Of a stretch of DNA of 64,000 nucleotides, positions 36,214 through 45,777 are shown piece by piece. Below the pieces are notes generated by a model. It ran no database searches. It was not told the origin of the DNA and saw only the letters and a list, made by a program, of their open reading frames with translations. Both the position numbers and the translations under genes were made by a program. The stretch is taken from assembly GCA_016235265.1 (NCBI GenBank), contig JACRLI010000024.1:43553-107552 (forward strand), written 5' to 3'. The DNA comes from Candidatus Eisenbacteria bacterium (lineage in GTDB: Bacteria > Eisenbacteria > RBG-16-71-46 > JACRLI01). How positions within the stretch are numbered: position 1 is the first letter of the stretch; every line of letters begins with the position of its first letter.

Positions 36214-37614
36214 ATGAAGAAGCAGGCCCGACGAACCGCGTTCGTCTGCACCCGGTGCGGCCACGACGACGCCAAGTGGTTCGGGCAGTGCCCGTCCTGC
36301 CGCGAGTACAACACCGTCTCCGAAATCCCCGTGGATGACGGCGCCGCCCGGCCCCGGCGGGCCGGCGCGCGCGTCGCCTCGGGCGCGGTGCACCGCCCGG
36401 TCAGGCTGGCCGACGTGGCCTCGCAGGCCGAGCCCCGCGCCGCGTGCGGCATCGCCGAGGTGGACCGGGTGCTGGGCGGCGGCATCGTGCCCGGCTCCCT
36501 GCTGCTGATTGGCGGCGATCCCGGCATCGGCAAGTCCACGCTGCTGCTGCAGGTGGCCGACGCGCTCTCGCGCGCGGGCCGCAGCGTGCTGTACGTGTCC
36601 GGAGAGGAGTCCTCGGAACAGATCCGCATGCGCGCCGACCGCATGGGCGTGGACCCCGGTGGGATCTGGCTGCTGGCCGAGACCGACCTCGACTCCGTGG
36701 AGTCCGCCATGGAGGAACTGCGCCCCGAGTTCGCGGTCATGGATTCGATCCAGACCGTGTACGCGCCGGACATTTCCGCCGCACCCGGCAGCGTGGTGCA
36801 GCTGCGCGAGTGCGGCCTGCGCCTGCTGCGGCGCGCCAAGGACACCGGCTGCGCGGTGGTGCTCATCGGGCACGTCACCAAGGAGGGCGAGGTGGCCGGC
36901 CCGCGGGTGCTGGAGCACCTGGTGGACGCGGTGCTGTACCTCGAGGGCGAGCGGTCCCAGGCGCTGCGCATCCTGCGCGGGGTGAAGAACCGCTTTGGGT
37001 CCACGCAGGAGATCGGCCTGTTCGAGATGCGCGCGCGCGGCCTGGCGGAGCTCAACGACCCGGCGCGCGCGTTCCTGGTGGACGTGAATACCGCGCACCC
37101 CGGCAGCGCCGTGGTGGCGCCGATGCAGGGCACGCGCCCGGTGCTGGTGGAGGTGCAGGCGCTCACCGCGCGCAGCTCCTTCGCCATGCCCCAGCGCGTG
37201 GCGTCCGGATTCGACGCGCGCCGCCTCGCGGTGCTGCTGGCGGTGCTGGAGCGCCGGGCGGGCGTGGGAATTCCCGGGAGCGACCTGTTCCTGAGCACCG
37301 CCGGAGGCTTCTCCCTGGACGACCCCGGCGCGGACCTGGGCGTGGCACTGGCGGTGGCCTCCAGCGCGCGCGACGTGGCGCTGCCGCCGCGCACCCTGGC
37401 TCTGGGCGAGGTCGGCCTCTCCGGCGACCTCCGCCGCTGCCTGGATCCCGAGCGGCGCATCCGCGAGGCCGCGCGGCTGGGCTTCGAGCGGGCCATCGTG
37501 CCGCAGGCTTCCTCGGGCGACCTGCCCTCGCCGTCGCCGCTGAAGGTGATCGCGGTGGGGACGCTTCGGGAGGCGCTGGAGCGGAGCGGGATCTTGATGG
37601 GGCGCGAAGGGTAG
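36214..37614 (+). CDS. radA: DNA repair helicase RadA/Sms
   Basis: 466 residues, ATG at 36214 after GGAGAA. It promotes branch migration in recombination. The N-terminal C4 zinc finger is CTRCGHDDAKWFGQCPSC. The RecA-like core has Walker A GGDPGIGKSTLLLQ, Walker B-like EFAVMDSIQTVY and the RadA motif VKNRFGSTQEIGLFEM. The C-terminal Lon-protease-like domain (about 310-460) includes STAGGFSLDDPGADLGVALA. It is preceded by a GC-rich hairpin (36151-36186) after mbfA. Confidence 0.96.
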   Translation: MKKQARRTAFVCTRCGHDDAKWFGQCPSCREYNTVSEIPVDDGAARPRRAGARVASGAVHRPVRLADVASQAEPRAACGIAEVDRVLGGGIVPGSLLLIGGDPGIGKSTLLLQVADALSRAGRSVLYVSGEESSEQIRMRADRMGVDPGGIWLLAETDLDSVESAMEELRPEFAVMDSIQTVYAPDISAAPGSVVQLRECGLRLLRRAKDTGCAVVLIGHVTKEGEVAGPRVLEHLVDAVLYLEGERSQALRILRGVKNRFGSTQEIGLFEMRARGLAELNDPARAFLVDVNTAHPGSAVVAPMQGTRPVLVEVQALTARSSFAMPQRVASGFDARRLAVLLAVLERRAGVGIPGSDLFLSTAGGFSLDDPGADLGVALAVASSARDVALPPRTLALGEVGLSGDLRRCLDPERRIREAARLGFERAIVPQASSGDLPSPSPLKVIAVGTLREALERSGILMGREG

Positions 37615-37662
37615 GATGAGGTCGCGCGAGCGGCAGGCTGCCGGGGCGCAGGGAGCGGGCAC

Positions 37663-38592
37663 CTACTCCGGCGACGGCGTCACCACCGCCTCGCGCATGC
37701 CCAGCACCCGGCGCAGCGTGATGATGCCCACGCCGGTCAGGATCACCAGCGTGCCCGCGATCCCCACCGGGTCGATCCTCTCCCCCGCGAAGCCCACCCC
37801 CAGCGCCAGCGCCACCACCGGGTTCACGAACGCGTAAGTCCCCACGATGGCCGGCTTCACCCGCCGCAGCAGGTACACGTAGGCGCTGAACGCCACGATG
37901 GAACCGAACACGGAGAGATAGGCGATGGCCATGGTGGGCTCCCACGAAACGGGCCCGCGCGGCAGGCGCTCGCCGGTGGCCAGGCCCAGCAGCAGCAGCC
38001 CGGCGCCGCCGCAGATCATCTGTGCGGCGCTGGACATCGCCGCCGGCGGCAGCCGGAGCCGCCGCGACCACACGGAGCCGAACGCCCACGAGAGCGTGGC
38101 GAAGATCAGGGCCGCCGCGCCCACGGGACTGGCGCGCAGGTTGCCCTCGAACTGCAGCATGGCCACGCCGGCCAGGCCCAGCACCAGCCCCAGCCATTCC
38201 AGGCGCGCCGGCCAGCGGCCGTTCATCAGCCCTTCGAAGATCGCCATCCACAGCGGCATGGTGGCCACCACCAGCGCCGCGAGGCTGGAGCTCACCCACT
38301 GCTCCGCGTACACCACGCCGCCGTTGCCGCCCACCAGCAGCAGGCACCCGATCGCTGCCGCGCCGAGCCACTCGACCGGTCGCGGCCACGGCGCCCCGCG
38401 CAGCTTGAGCCACGCGAGCAGCACCAGCCCCGCGGGCACGTGGCGGATGCCGGCCATCAGGAAGGGCGGGTAGGCTCGCAGCGCGACGCGTATGGCGAGG
38501 TAGGTGGAGCCCCAGATGAAGTAGACACACAGCAGCGCCAGGATGGCGGTCCCGCGGCCGCGCAGCGGGGGCCGGGTGGATGGGTTCGTCAC
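37663..38592 (-). CDS. EamA/DMT-family permease (YedA/RhaT-like exporter)
   Basis: 309 residues with ten hydrophobic segments arranged as two EamA repeats (about 15-145 and 160-295). The first starts LLCVYFIWGSTYLAIRVALR, a common YedA-type start; the second contains AYLSVFGSIVAFSAYVYLLR and TYAFVNPVVALALGVGFAGE. Relatives export amino acids or other metabolites, and the substrate cannot be inferred here. Start GTG at 38592. It is convergent with radA (48-nt gap) and divergent from ispD across the second palindromic element. Confidence 0.87.
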   Translation of the reverse strand: MTNPSTRPPLRGRGTAILALLCVYFIWGSTYLAIRVALRAYPPFLMAGIRHVPAGLVLLAWLKLRGAPWPRPVEWLGAAAIGCLLLVGGNGGVVYAEQWVSSSLAALVVATMPLWMAIFEGLMNGRWPARLEWLGLVLGLAGVAMLQFEGNLRASPVGAAALIFATLSWAFGSVWSRRLRLPPAAMSSAAQMICGGAGLLLLGLATGERLPRGPVSWEPTMAIAYLSVFGSIVAFSAYVYLLRRVKPAIVGTYAFVNPVVALALGVGFAGERIDPVGIAGTLVILTGVGIITLRRVLGMREAVVTPSPE

Positions 38593-38644
38593 GAGCCGAT
38601 TCTACCACGGCCGGGCTGGCCGGCCGCAGCGGCGTCGCCTGCTT

Positions 38645-38769
38645 CGGGCGGGGTGCCGGGCGATGTAGTCCGCGTCGCTCTCGGTCGGGCACGCCTAATA
38701 TTGGAGCCTCTCTGGTGGCGCGCCCTCCAACGTTCGCTCAGCGAACTACATCGCCCGGCACCCCGCCCG
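38645..38769. repeat. Long palindromic element 2 with 25-bp perfect arms
   Basis: Positions 38645-38669 are the exact reverse complement of 38745-38769, separated by 75 nt. The centre contains one GGCGCGCC, as in the element at 32.5 kb, while the arms differ in sequence. It occupies most of the gap between the divergent EamA and ispD genes. A folded transcript would be a long hairpin with a branched tip. Confidence 0.75.
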
Positions 38770-38807
38770 GAGTTGTGGAGGCCCGCATAGGCCGCCCCGG
38801 CCGGTTC

Positions 38808-38816
38808 TGGTATCTT
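38808..38816 (+). promoter_or_regulatory. Possible extended -10 for ispD operon
   Basis: TGG then TATCTT (38811-38816), six bases before the ispD GTG. If used, transcription would begin at or next to the start codon. No -35 match. Confidence 0.4.
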
Positions 38817-38822
38817 CTCCGG

Positions 38823-39515
38823 GTGACTTCCGTGATCCTTCTGGCCGCCGGGCGCGGCGAGCGGTTTGGCGAGGGGCGCAGCAAGGTGCTGGCGCCTCTG
38901 GCGGGACGGCCGCTGGTGCTGCACTCGCTGCTGCGGTTCCAGTCGCACCCGGAGGTGCACGAGATCGTGCTGGTGTGCCCGCCCGGCGAGGACCTGCCGT
39001 GGCGCCAGTTCATGCTGCGGGACGTGGACGCGCCGAAGCTCAGGGCCACCGTGCCGGGCGGCGAGGAGCGGCAGGACTCGGTGCGCGCCGGCCTGGAGGC
39101 CGTCTCGGCCGGAGCCGACCTGCTGCTGATCCACGACGCCGCGCGCCCGCTGGTGCCCGCGAGGATGATCACCGAGGTCCTCCAGGCGGCCCGCGAGACC
39201 GGGGCCGCGCTGCCGTTGCTGGAGAGTCCCGACACTGTGAAGCAGAAGGCCGGCGCCCGGGTGGGCGGCACCATTCCGCGACAGGAGCTGGGGCTGGCCC
39301 AGACTCCGCAGGCCTTCCAGGCGAGCCTCTACCGCGAGGCCCTCGCGGCCGCCGAGCGCGACCGCGTGGTGGCCACCGACGACGTGGCCCTGGTGGAGCG
39401 CCTCGACCGGCCGGTGGCCTGGGTGCCCGGCGCGAGGGAGTGCCTGAAGGTGACGACACAGGCGGATCTGGATTGGCTGGAGTGGTGGCTGGCGCGAGGA
39501 GAACCCAATGACTGA
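38823..39515 (+). CDS. ispD: 2-C-methyl-D-erythritol 4-phosphate cytidylyltransferase
   Basis: 230 residues from GTG at 38823. Third step of the MEP isoprenoid pathway. The CTP-binding start is LLAAGRGERFGEGRSKVLAPL, slightly modified from the usual AAGxGxRxxxxxPKQ. Later motifs are RQDSVRAGLEA, LLLIHDAARPLV and ATDDVALVERL. No Shine-Dalgarno is obvious; the adjacent TATCTT may make it leaderless. It overlaps ispF by 8 nt, the usual pairing. Confidence 0.93.
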   Translation: MTSVILLAAGRGERFGEGRSKVLAPLAGRPLVLHSLLRFQSHPEVHEIVLVCPPGEDLPWRQFMLRDVDAPKLRATVPGGEERQDSVRAGLEAVSAGADLLLIHDAARPLVPARMITEVLQAARETGAALPLLESPDTVKQKAGARVGGTIPRQELGLAQTPQAFQASLYREALAAAERDRVVATDDVALVERLDRPVAWVPGARECLKVTTQADLDWLEWWLARGEPND

Positions 39516-39996
39516 CCGAGTCGGCTTCGGCTACGACGTCCACGCCACCGCCGAAGGCCGTCCCCTGGTCCTGGGCGGCGTGCGCTTCGACTCCAAGTGG
39601 GGCCTCGAAGGCTACTCCGACGCCGACGTCATCGCCCACGCCATCGGCGACGCCCTCCTGGGCGCCGCGGCCCTGGGGGACCTCGGCGTGCACTTCCCCC
39701 CCGGCGAGCCGAAGTGGAAGGACGTCTCCAGCCTGGTGCTGCTGACCGAGATCGCGCGCATGCTCCAGGTGCGGGGCTTTCGGATCGGCAACGTGGATGC
39801 TACGCTCCTCGCCGAGCGTCCCAGTCTCGGTCCCCGCCGCGACGAGATGCGGCGCCGCCTGGCCGAGGCACTGGGCATCTCCCCCGACCAGGTTTCCGTG
39901 AAAGCCACCACCAACGAGCGCCTCGGCTTCGTCGGCCGCCAGGAAGGCCTGGCCGCAATGGCCGTGGCGCGCATCGTGCGAGACCAGACCCCATGA
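39508..39996 (+). CDS. ispF: 2-C-methyl-D-erythritol 2,4-cyclodiphosphate synthase
   Basis: 162 residues. MEP pathway enzyme that cyclises the CDP-ME phosphate. Zinc ligands in GFGYDVH and the downstream His in DVIAHAIGDALLGAAALGD; the DLGVHFP loop and the KATTNERLGFVGRQEG motif are intact. The start lies inside the end of ispD, and the stop overlaps the ddl start as ATGA, so the three genes are translated in series. Confidence 0.96.
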   Translation: MTDRVGFGYDVHATAEGRPLVLGGVRFDSKWGLEGYSDADVIAHAIGDALLGAAALGDLGVHFPPGEPKWKDVSSLVLLTEIARMLQVRGFRIGNVDATLLAERPSLGPRRDEMRRRLAEALGISPDQVSVKATTNERLGFVGRQEGLAAMAVARIVRDQTP

Positions 39997-41047
39997 AGAT
40001 CACCGTGCTCTACGGCGGACACTCCGCCGAGCGCGAAGTTTCATTGAAGTCGGGAGGGAGCGTGGCCCGCGCCCTGGAATCCCGCGGCCACGGCGTGACG
40101 CTGCTGGACACCGCCGCCGCGAACGCGCGCCTGGGGCCGGGCGCCTCTCCGGCGGGCGCCGTCGCGTCGAAGTCCGCAGCCGGCGGACCGGCCGCCCCGG
40201 GGTCCGCGTCGCTGGAGCCGCTGCGCCCGGGGCAGATCGTCGGCGCCGCCGCGGTGAAGGACACTGACGTGGTGTTCATCGCGCTCCACGGCGGCGAAGG
40301 CGAGAACGGCACGCTGCAGGCGCTGCTGGACCTGGCCGGCGTGCCCTACACCGGCTCGGGCATGCTCTCCAGCGCCCTGGCCATGGACAAGCGGCTCAGC
40401 AAGGAGCTGTTCGCGCGGGCCGGCATCCCCACGCCGGAGTGGGTGTGGCTGAAGCCCGGCGACGCGGACGTGCTCACCGACGCGCAGCTGGCCTCGCTGG
40501 GCGGCTGGCCGATCGTGGTGAAGCCCAACGACCAGGGCTCCACCATCGGACTCTCGGTGATCCAGGAGCTTGGCCAGCTCGCGCCGGCCGTGGATCTGGC
40601 GCGCCGCTATTCCGCGGACGTGCTGGTGGAGCGCTTCATCCCGGGGCGCGAGATGTCGGTGCCGGTCATCTGCGGCGAGGCCTACCCGGTGATCGAAATC
40701 CGGCCCACGCACGGCATCTACGACTATGAGTGCAAGTACACCAAGGGCCTGTCCAACTACCTGTGCCCGGCCCCGGTGAGCGAGGCGGTTCGCGCACGCC
40801 TGCAGGAGCTCTCGGTGCGCGCGTGTGCGGCGCTGGGCTGCGCCGGCGCGCCGCGCGTGGACTTCCGGCTCACGCCGGACGACGAGCCCTTCTGCCTGGA
40901 GGTCAACACCATCCCCGGCATGACCGAGACCAGCCTGGTGCCGATGTCCGCGAAGGCGGCCGGCCTGGGCTTCGACGAACTGGTGGAGCGGCTTTGTCTG
41001 GAGGCGCTCCGTACCCGCGGGCGCCGCGCCGGCGCCGAGGTTACCTG

Positions 41048-41048
<1 letters not shown>
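39993..41048 (+). CDS. ddl: D-alanine--D-alanine ligase
   Basis: 351 residues. It makes D-Ala-D-Ala for peptidoglycan. The ATP-grasp fold has VLYGGHSAEREVSLKSG, the ALHGGEGENGTLQ loop and VVKPNDQGSTIGLSVI. The metal-binding end is VDFRLTPDDEPFCLEVNTIPGMTETSLVP. A low-complexity Ala/Gly/Pro insert (about residues 47-80) is absent from shorter family members. ATG at 39993 overlaps the ispF stop; its TGA overlaps the cysS ATG by one base. Confidence 0.94.
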
Positions 41049-42453
<1,405 letters not shown>

Positions 42454-42457
<4 letters not shown>

Positions 42458-43179
42458 GCACCCCCCACCAGGGCGCCCGCCGGGCGCTGGAGGAGTTCCG
42501 CGACGACGTCGCCGCGGTGTACCCGGAGCTGGTCTCGCTGATCGCCTACGGCAGCGCGGTGACGGACCATTTCCGCGAGGACCACTCGGACGTCAACCTG
42601 TTGCTGGTGCTGCCGAAGGTGGACGCCGAGACCCTGGCGCGCGGCGCCGCGACGCTGCGCCGGCACTGGAAGAAGCACCGCATCCTGCCGCTGGTGCTCT
42701 CCGAGTCCGAGCTGCGCGCGTCCACCGACGTGTTCGCGGTGGAGCTGCTCGACATCCAGGAGCGTCACGTGTGCCTGAAGGGCACCGACCCGTTCGAGAC
42801 CATGCAGGTCACCGGTGCCTGGCTGCGCCACCAGTGCGAGTTCGAGCTGCGGGGCAAGCTGTTCCGCCTGCGGCAGGGCTACTTCGAGTGCGACGGCAAG
42901 GACAAGCCCCTGCAGATCCTGGTGGTGCACACGCTGGGCAGCGTCCTGCCGCTGGGGCGGGCGCTGCTGCGCCTCGCTGGCGAGACGCCGCCGGTGCAGC
43001 GGGCGGACCTGGTGGAGGCGCTGGCGCGCCGCCACCGGTTCGACGCCGGACCCTGGCTGGAAGCGCTGGAACTCAAGGAGGGCCGTCGCGTGCGGGCCCT
43101 GCGCCCGGCCTCCGCGCTGTACGCGGACTTCCTGGCCTCGATGGACGCTCTGGTGCGCAACATCAACGATGCGACCTGA
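42454..43179 (+). CDS. Nucleotidyltransferase-fold protein of unknown function
   Basis: 241 residues. The N-terminal region has a nucleotidyltransferase signature, AYGSAVTDHFREDHSDVNLLLV, in which GS is followed by D-x-N rather than the D-x-D/E metal pair. Catalysis may therefore be altered. The remaining 150 residues are mostly helical and resemble the substrate-binding part of such proteins. Similar stand-alone proteins are annotated only by domain. It is translationally coupled to cysS and overlaps the TPM gene by 11 nt. Confidence 0.7.
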
Positions 43180-43966
43180 CCGCAGGCTCCTTCCCTTCCT
43201 GCTCGCCGTGATGCTGGCGTGGGCCCTGCCGGCCCGCGCCGAATTCACGCCCGACCCGCGGAAACTCCCGCGGCCCGCCGGCTACGTGTCCGACTACGCG
43301 GGCATCCTGGAAGCGCAGGACGCGCAGGGCCTGGAGGCGCTGCTCACCGAGTTGGACCAGAAGACCACCGCGCAGGTGGCGGTGGTCACGGTGCCCAGCC
43401 TCGGCGACTACGACGAGCACACCTTTGCCGTCGGCATCTTCGAGACGTGGAAGCCGGGGGCGAAGGACAAGAACAACGGCCTGGTGTTCCTGGTCGCGCC
43501 CAACGACCGGAGGATGTTCCTCAATACCGGCTACGGGCTGGAGGAGTGCCTCCCGGACGCCCGGACCAACGACGTGGTACGCCTTATGCGTAGCTACTTC
43601 CGGCAGGGGAGGATGAGCGCGGGCGTGGTGGCAGGCGCGCGCGCCGTGGCCGCCGAGATCGCGATGTGCTCCGGGGTGGAGCTGACCGGCAATCCGGAGC
43701 GGGCCGCCCGCGGGCGGACGCGCCGCGCCACGTCCCTGGCGGAGATCCTGGTCGTCCTGGCGATGATGCTGGCCCTTTCGTTCTTCGCGTCCCTCGCCGG
43801 CGTCGGCAGGGGACGGCGCGGGCGCGGCGGCTGGTACTCGGGCGGTGGATTCGGGGGTGGGCTTGGCGGGGGCTTTGGCGGCGGTTCCAGCGGCGGCGGT
43901 GGCGGAGGATTCGGGGGCTTCGGCGGGGGAGCCACGGGCGGTGGCGGCTCCGGTGGCTCGTGGTAG
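43169..43966 (+). CDS. TPM-domain membrane protein (YgcG-like)
   Basis: 265 residues, ATG at 43169 inside the end of the preceding gene. Signal peptide (about 1-24), then a TPM/DUF477 domain (about 30-170) with YVSDYAGILEAQDAQGLEAL, TTAQVAVVTVPSLGDY and NNGLVFLVAPNDRRMF plus TGYGLEECLPD. One membrane helix (about 193-213) is followed by a Gly/Ser-rich tail of about 50 residues ending SGGSW. The fold has been linked to phosphatase and photosystem repair functions; in bacteria the role is unclear. Last gene of this operon. Confidence 0.85.
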   Translation: MRPDRRLLPFLLAVMLAWALPARAEFTPDPRKLPRPAGYVSDYAGILEAQDAQGLEALLTELDQKTTAQVAVVTVPSLGDYDEHTFAVGIFETWKPGAKDKNNGLVFLVAPNDRRMFLNTGYGLEECLPDARTNDVVRLMRSYFRQGRMSAGVVAGARAVAAEIAMCSGVELTGNPERAARGRTRRATSLAEILVVLAMMLALSFFASLAGVGRGRRGRGGWYSGGGFGGGLGGGFGGGSSGGGGGGFGGFGGGATGGGGSGGSW

Positions 43967-44039
43967 CAGACTTGAGTTCCGCCCGGCGCCCCGCGCGCCG
44001 GCGCGGATGATTTCCGGGAATCCAGGAGGTTCACGCCGC

Positions 44040-44759
44040 ATGCGCAACCGTTTGCTTTGCCAGTCCATCGCCCTCCCGCTGGCCGCGGCGCTCGCGCTCG
44101 GCGCGGTCTCTGCAGCCAGCGCCGCGCCGAAGAAGAAGGGCAGCCTGAAATCTTCGGCCGGCCTCACCCCGAGCGAGCGGGCGGGAATCCCGCCCGAGGC
44201 CTTCGGGTCGCCGGTGGCTTCGCCCGACGGCAAGGCCCAGGCCTGGATCGCGGACGAGGGCGACGGTCCCAACCTGTTCGCGGGCGATCCCGGGCACACC
44301 TGGAAGCGGAAGCTGACCGGCTACAAGTTCACTCCCAAGGACGATCTCATGCCGGGGATTCCCATCCTTTGGTCCCCGGACGGGCGTTACGTCGCCTATT
44401 TCGAGTATAGCCATGGTGCGGCCGGTCCGGTCACCAGCAGCCGGGCGGTGGTGGTGCAGGCCGATGCCGGCGCCCCGCCGGTGCGTGTGGCCCAGCCGGG
44501 CACCCCGTTCAGCACCCGTCCCGCAAAGTGGCTCTCGGAGGCCGAACTCAAGTTCAAGGGGCTCAAGCAGGCCAGCATGACCGGCGGCGAGGAGTCCTTC
44601 GTCTTTGACCTGCGCTCCGGGATGGCGCGCACCGAGGCGGAGTACCTGGCCGCACGGGCCGCCGAGAAGGCCCGCGCCGACTCCCTGGCCCGCGCCGCCG
44701 CGGACTCGGCCGCGCGCGCCGCCGCGCCTCCTGAGGAATCCCGCAAGAAGAAGAAATAG
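44040..44759 (+). CDS. Secreted protein of unknown function with TolB-like repeat
   Basis: 239 residues, ATG at 44040 after CAGGAGG. Signal peptide (about 1-28, cleavage near ASA). One TolB/PD40-like strand unit is visible in LWSPDGRYVAYFEYSHG, suggesting a partial beta-propeller, but too few repeats are present for a full one. The C-terminus is a 40-residue Ala/Arg/Glu helix ending in a lysine run (ESRKKKK), which may bind nucleic acid or membranes. Not recognised as a known family. It is set apart from neighbours by a 73-nt gap upstream and terminator-like hairpins downstream. Confidence 0.6.
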   Translation: MRNRLLCQSIALPLAAALALGAVSAASAAPKKKGSLKSSAGLTPSERAGIPPEAFGSPVASPDGKAQAWIADEGDGPNLFAGDPGHTWKRKLTGYKFTPKDDLMPGIPILWSPDGRYVAYFEYSHGAAGPVTSSRAVVVQADAGAPPVRVAQPGTPFSTRPAKWLSEAELKFKGLKQASMTGGEESFVFDLRSGMARTEAEYLAARAAEKARADSLARAAADSAARAAAPPEESRKKKK

Positions 44760-44800
44760 CCTCGCGGCCCCGGGATGCCGGGCCGCATGATCCCCGTCCA

Positions 44801-44832
44801 GGGCGCGGAGCCGCACCACCGGCGCCGCGCCC
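44801..44832 (+). terminator. Probable terminator after the TolB-like gene
   Basis: GGGCGCGG (44801-44808) pairs with CCGCGCCC (44825-44832), 8 bp, followed by TTCTG. A further GC stem lies just upstream (44764-44786). Confidence 0.5.
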
Positions 44833-44920
44833 TTCTGCCCCCCTCAAGTTCCCCGCCGAAGGCTCCGAAAATCTTGGAAACAAGCTACTTGGCCGCCCCG
44901 CCGGGAAATCGGGAGGCACC

Positions 44921-45763
44921 CTGAAGTTCACCGAGGAAGAAACCTCGCTGCTCACTGATTACGTCAGGGCCACGGCAGGCATCCTGCTGGGCCCGGACAG
45001 CGCCATGCTGCTCGAGGCGCGCCTGGCCCCGGTCATGGAGTCGGCCCGGCTGGCCACGGGCCACGAGTTGCTGCGCGCGCTGGTCGGGCCGCGCTCGGAG
45101 TTGCTGCGGGAGCGCGTGCTGGACCGGGTCACCACGCACGAGACCAGCTTCTTCCGCGACCGGGGGCCCTTCGACGCGCTGCGGGATCGCGTGTTCCCGG
45201 AACTGGCCGTCCGGCTGGGGCGGGCGCGCCCGATCCGGGTCTGGTGCGCGGCGTGTTCCACCGGCCAGGAACCCTACAGCGTGGCGATGCTGGCCCGGGA
45301 GTCGGCACCGGGGATCGCGAACCACTCGCTGGAGATCCTGGCCACCGACGTGTCGCGCGACTCCGTGGCACGGGCCTACAGCGGGGTCTACAGCCAGATG
45401 GAAGTGAACCGCGGGCTCTCCCCGGAGCGCCTGCGCCGGTACATGGAGCCGGAAGGGCGGCACTGGCGCGTGACGCGCCCCATCCGCGAGATGGTGATGT
45501 TCCGCCAGCACAACCTGGTGCTGGAGCCCCCGCCGCTCGGGGGATTCGACGTGGTGCTGTGCCGGAACGTCCTGATGTACTTCGGCCTGGATGTGCGCCC
45601 GCGGGTATTCGCGGCGCTGCACGACGCGCTGCACCCCGGCGGGTACCTGTTCCTGGGAGCCGCGGAGTCGCCGGCGGGCGGGGACCTGCGCTTCGAGCAC
45701 TTCGGGCCCCGGGACCACTATTGCTACCGGCGCTCGGAAGCCCAGGTGGAACGCGCCGCCTAG
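44921..45763 (+). CDS. CheR-type chemoreceptor glutamate methyltransferase
   Basis: About 280 residues. The N-terminal helical domain starts KFTEEETSLLTDYVRATAG. The SAM-binding motif is VWCAACSTGQEPYSVAML, then LATDVSRDSVARAYSGVYS and DVVLCRNVLMYF follow, with the family end YLFLGAAES. The full N-terminal domain requires a start at CTG 44921, which has GGGAGG four bases upstream; no ATG, GTG or TTG is available nearby, and the first ATG (45005) would remove part of the domain. It is followed by a pseudo-receiver protein gene. No CheA, CheW or CheB is in the window. Confidence 0.85.
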   Translation: MKFTEEETSLLTDYVRATAGILLGPDSAMLLEARLAPVMESARLATGHELLRALVGPRSELLRERVLDRVTTHETSFFRDRGPFDALRDRVFPELAVRLGRARPIRVWCAACSTGQEPYSVAMLARESAPGIANHSLEILATDVSRDSVARAYSGVYSQMEVNRGLSPERLRRYMEPEGRHWRVTRPIREMVMFRQHNLVLEPPPLGGFDVVLCRNVLMYFGLDVRPRVFAALHDALHPGGYLFLGAAESPAGGDLRFEHFGPRDHYCYRRSEAQVERAA

Positions 45764-45777
45764 GCGGGCTGGCCACG

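Noticed and set aside
44840-44870. Sigma28 flagellar-type promoter before cheR
   Set aside because: TCAAGTTC and GCCGAAG occur but only 3 nt apart instead of about 11.
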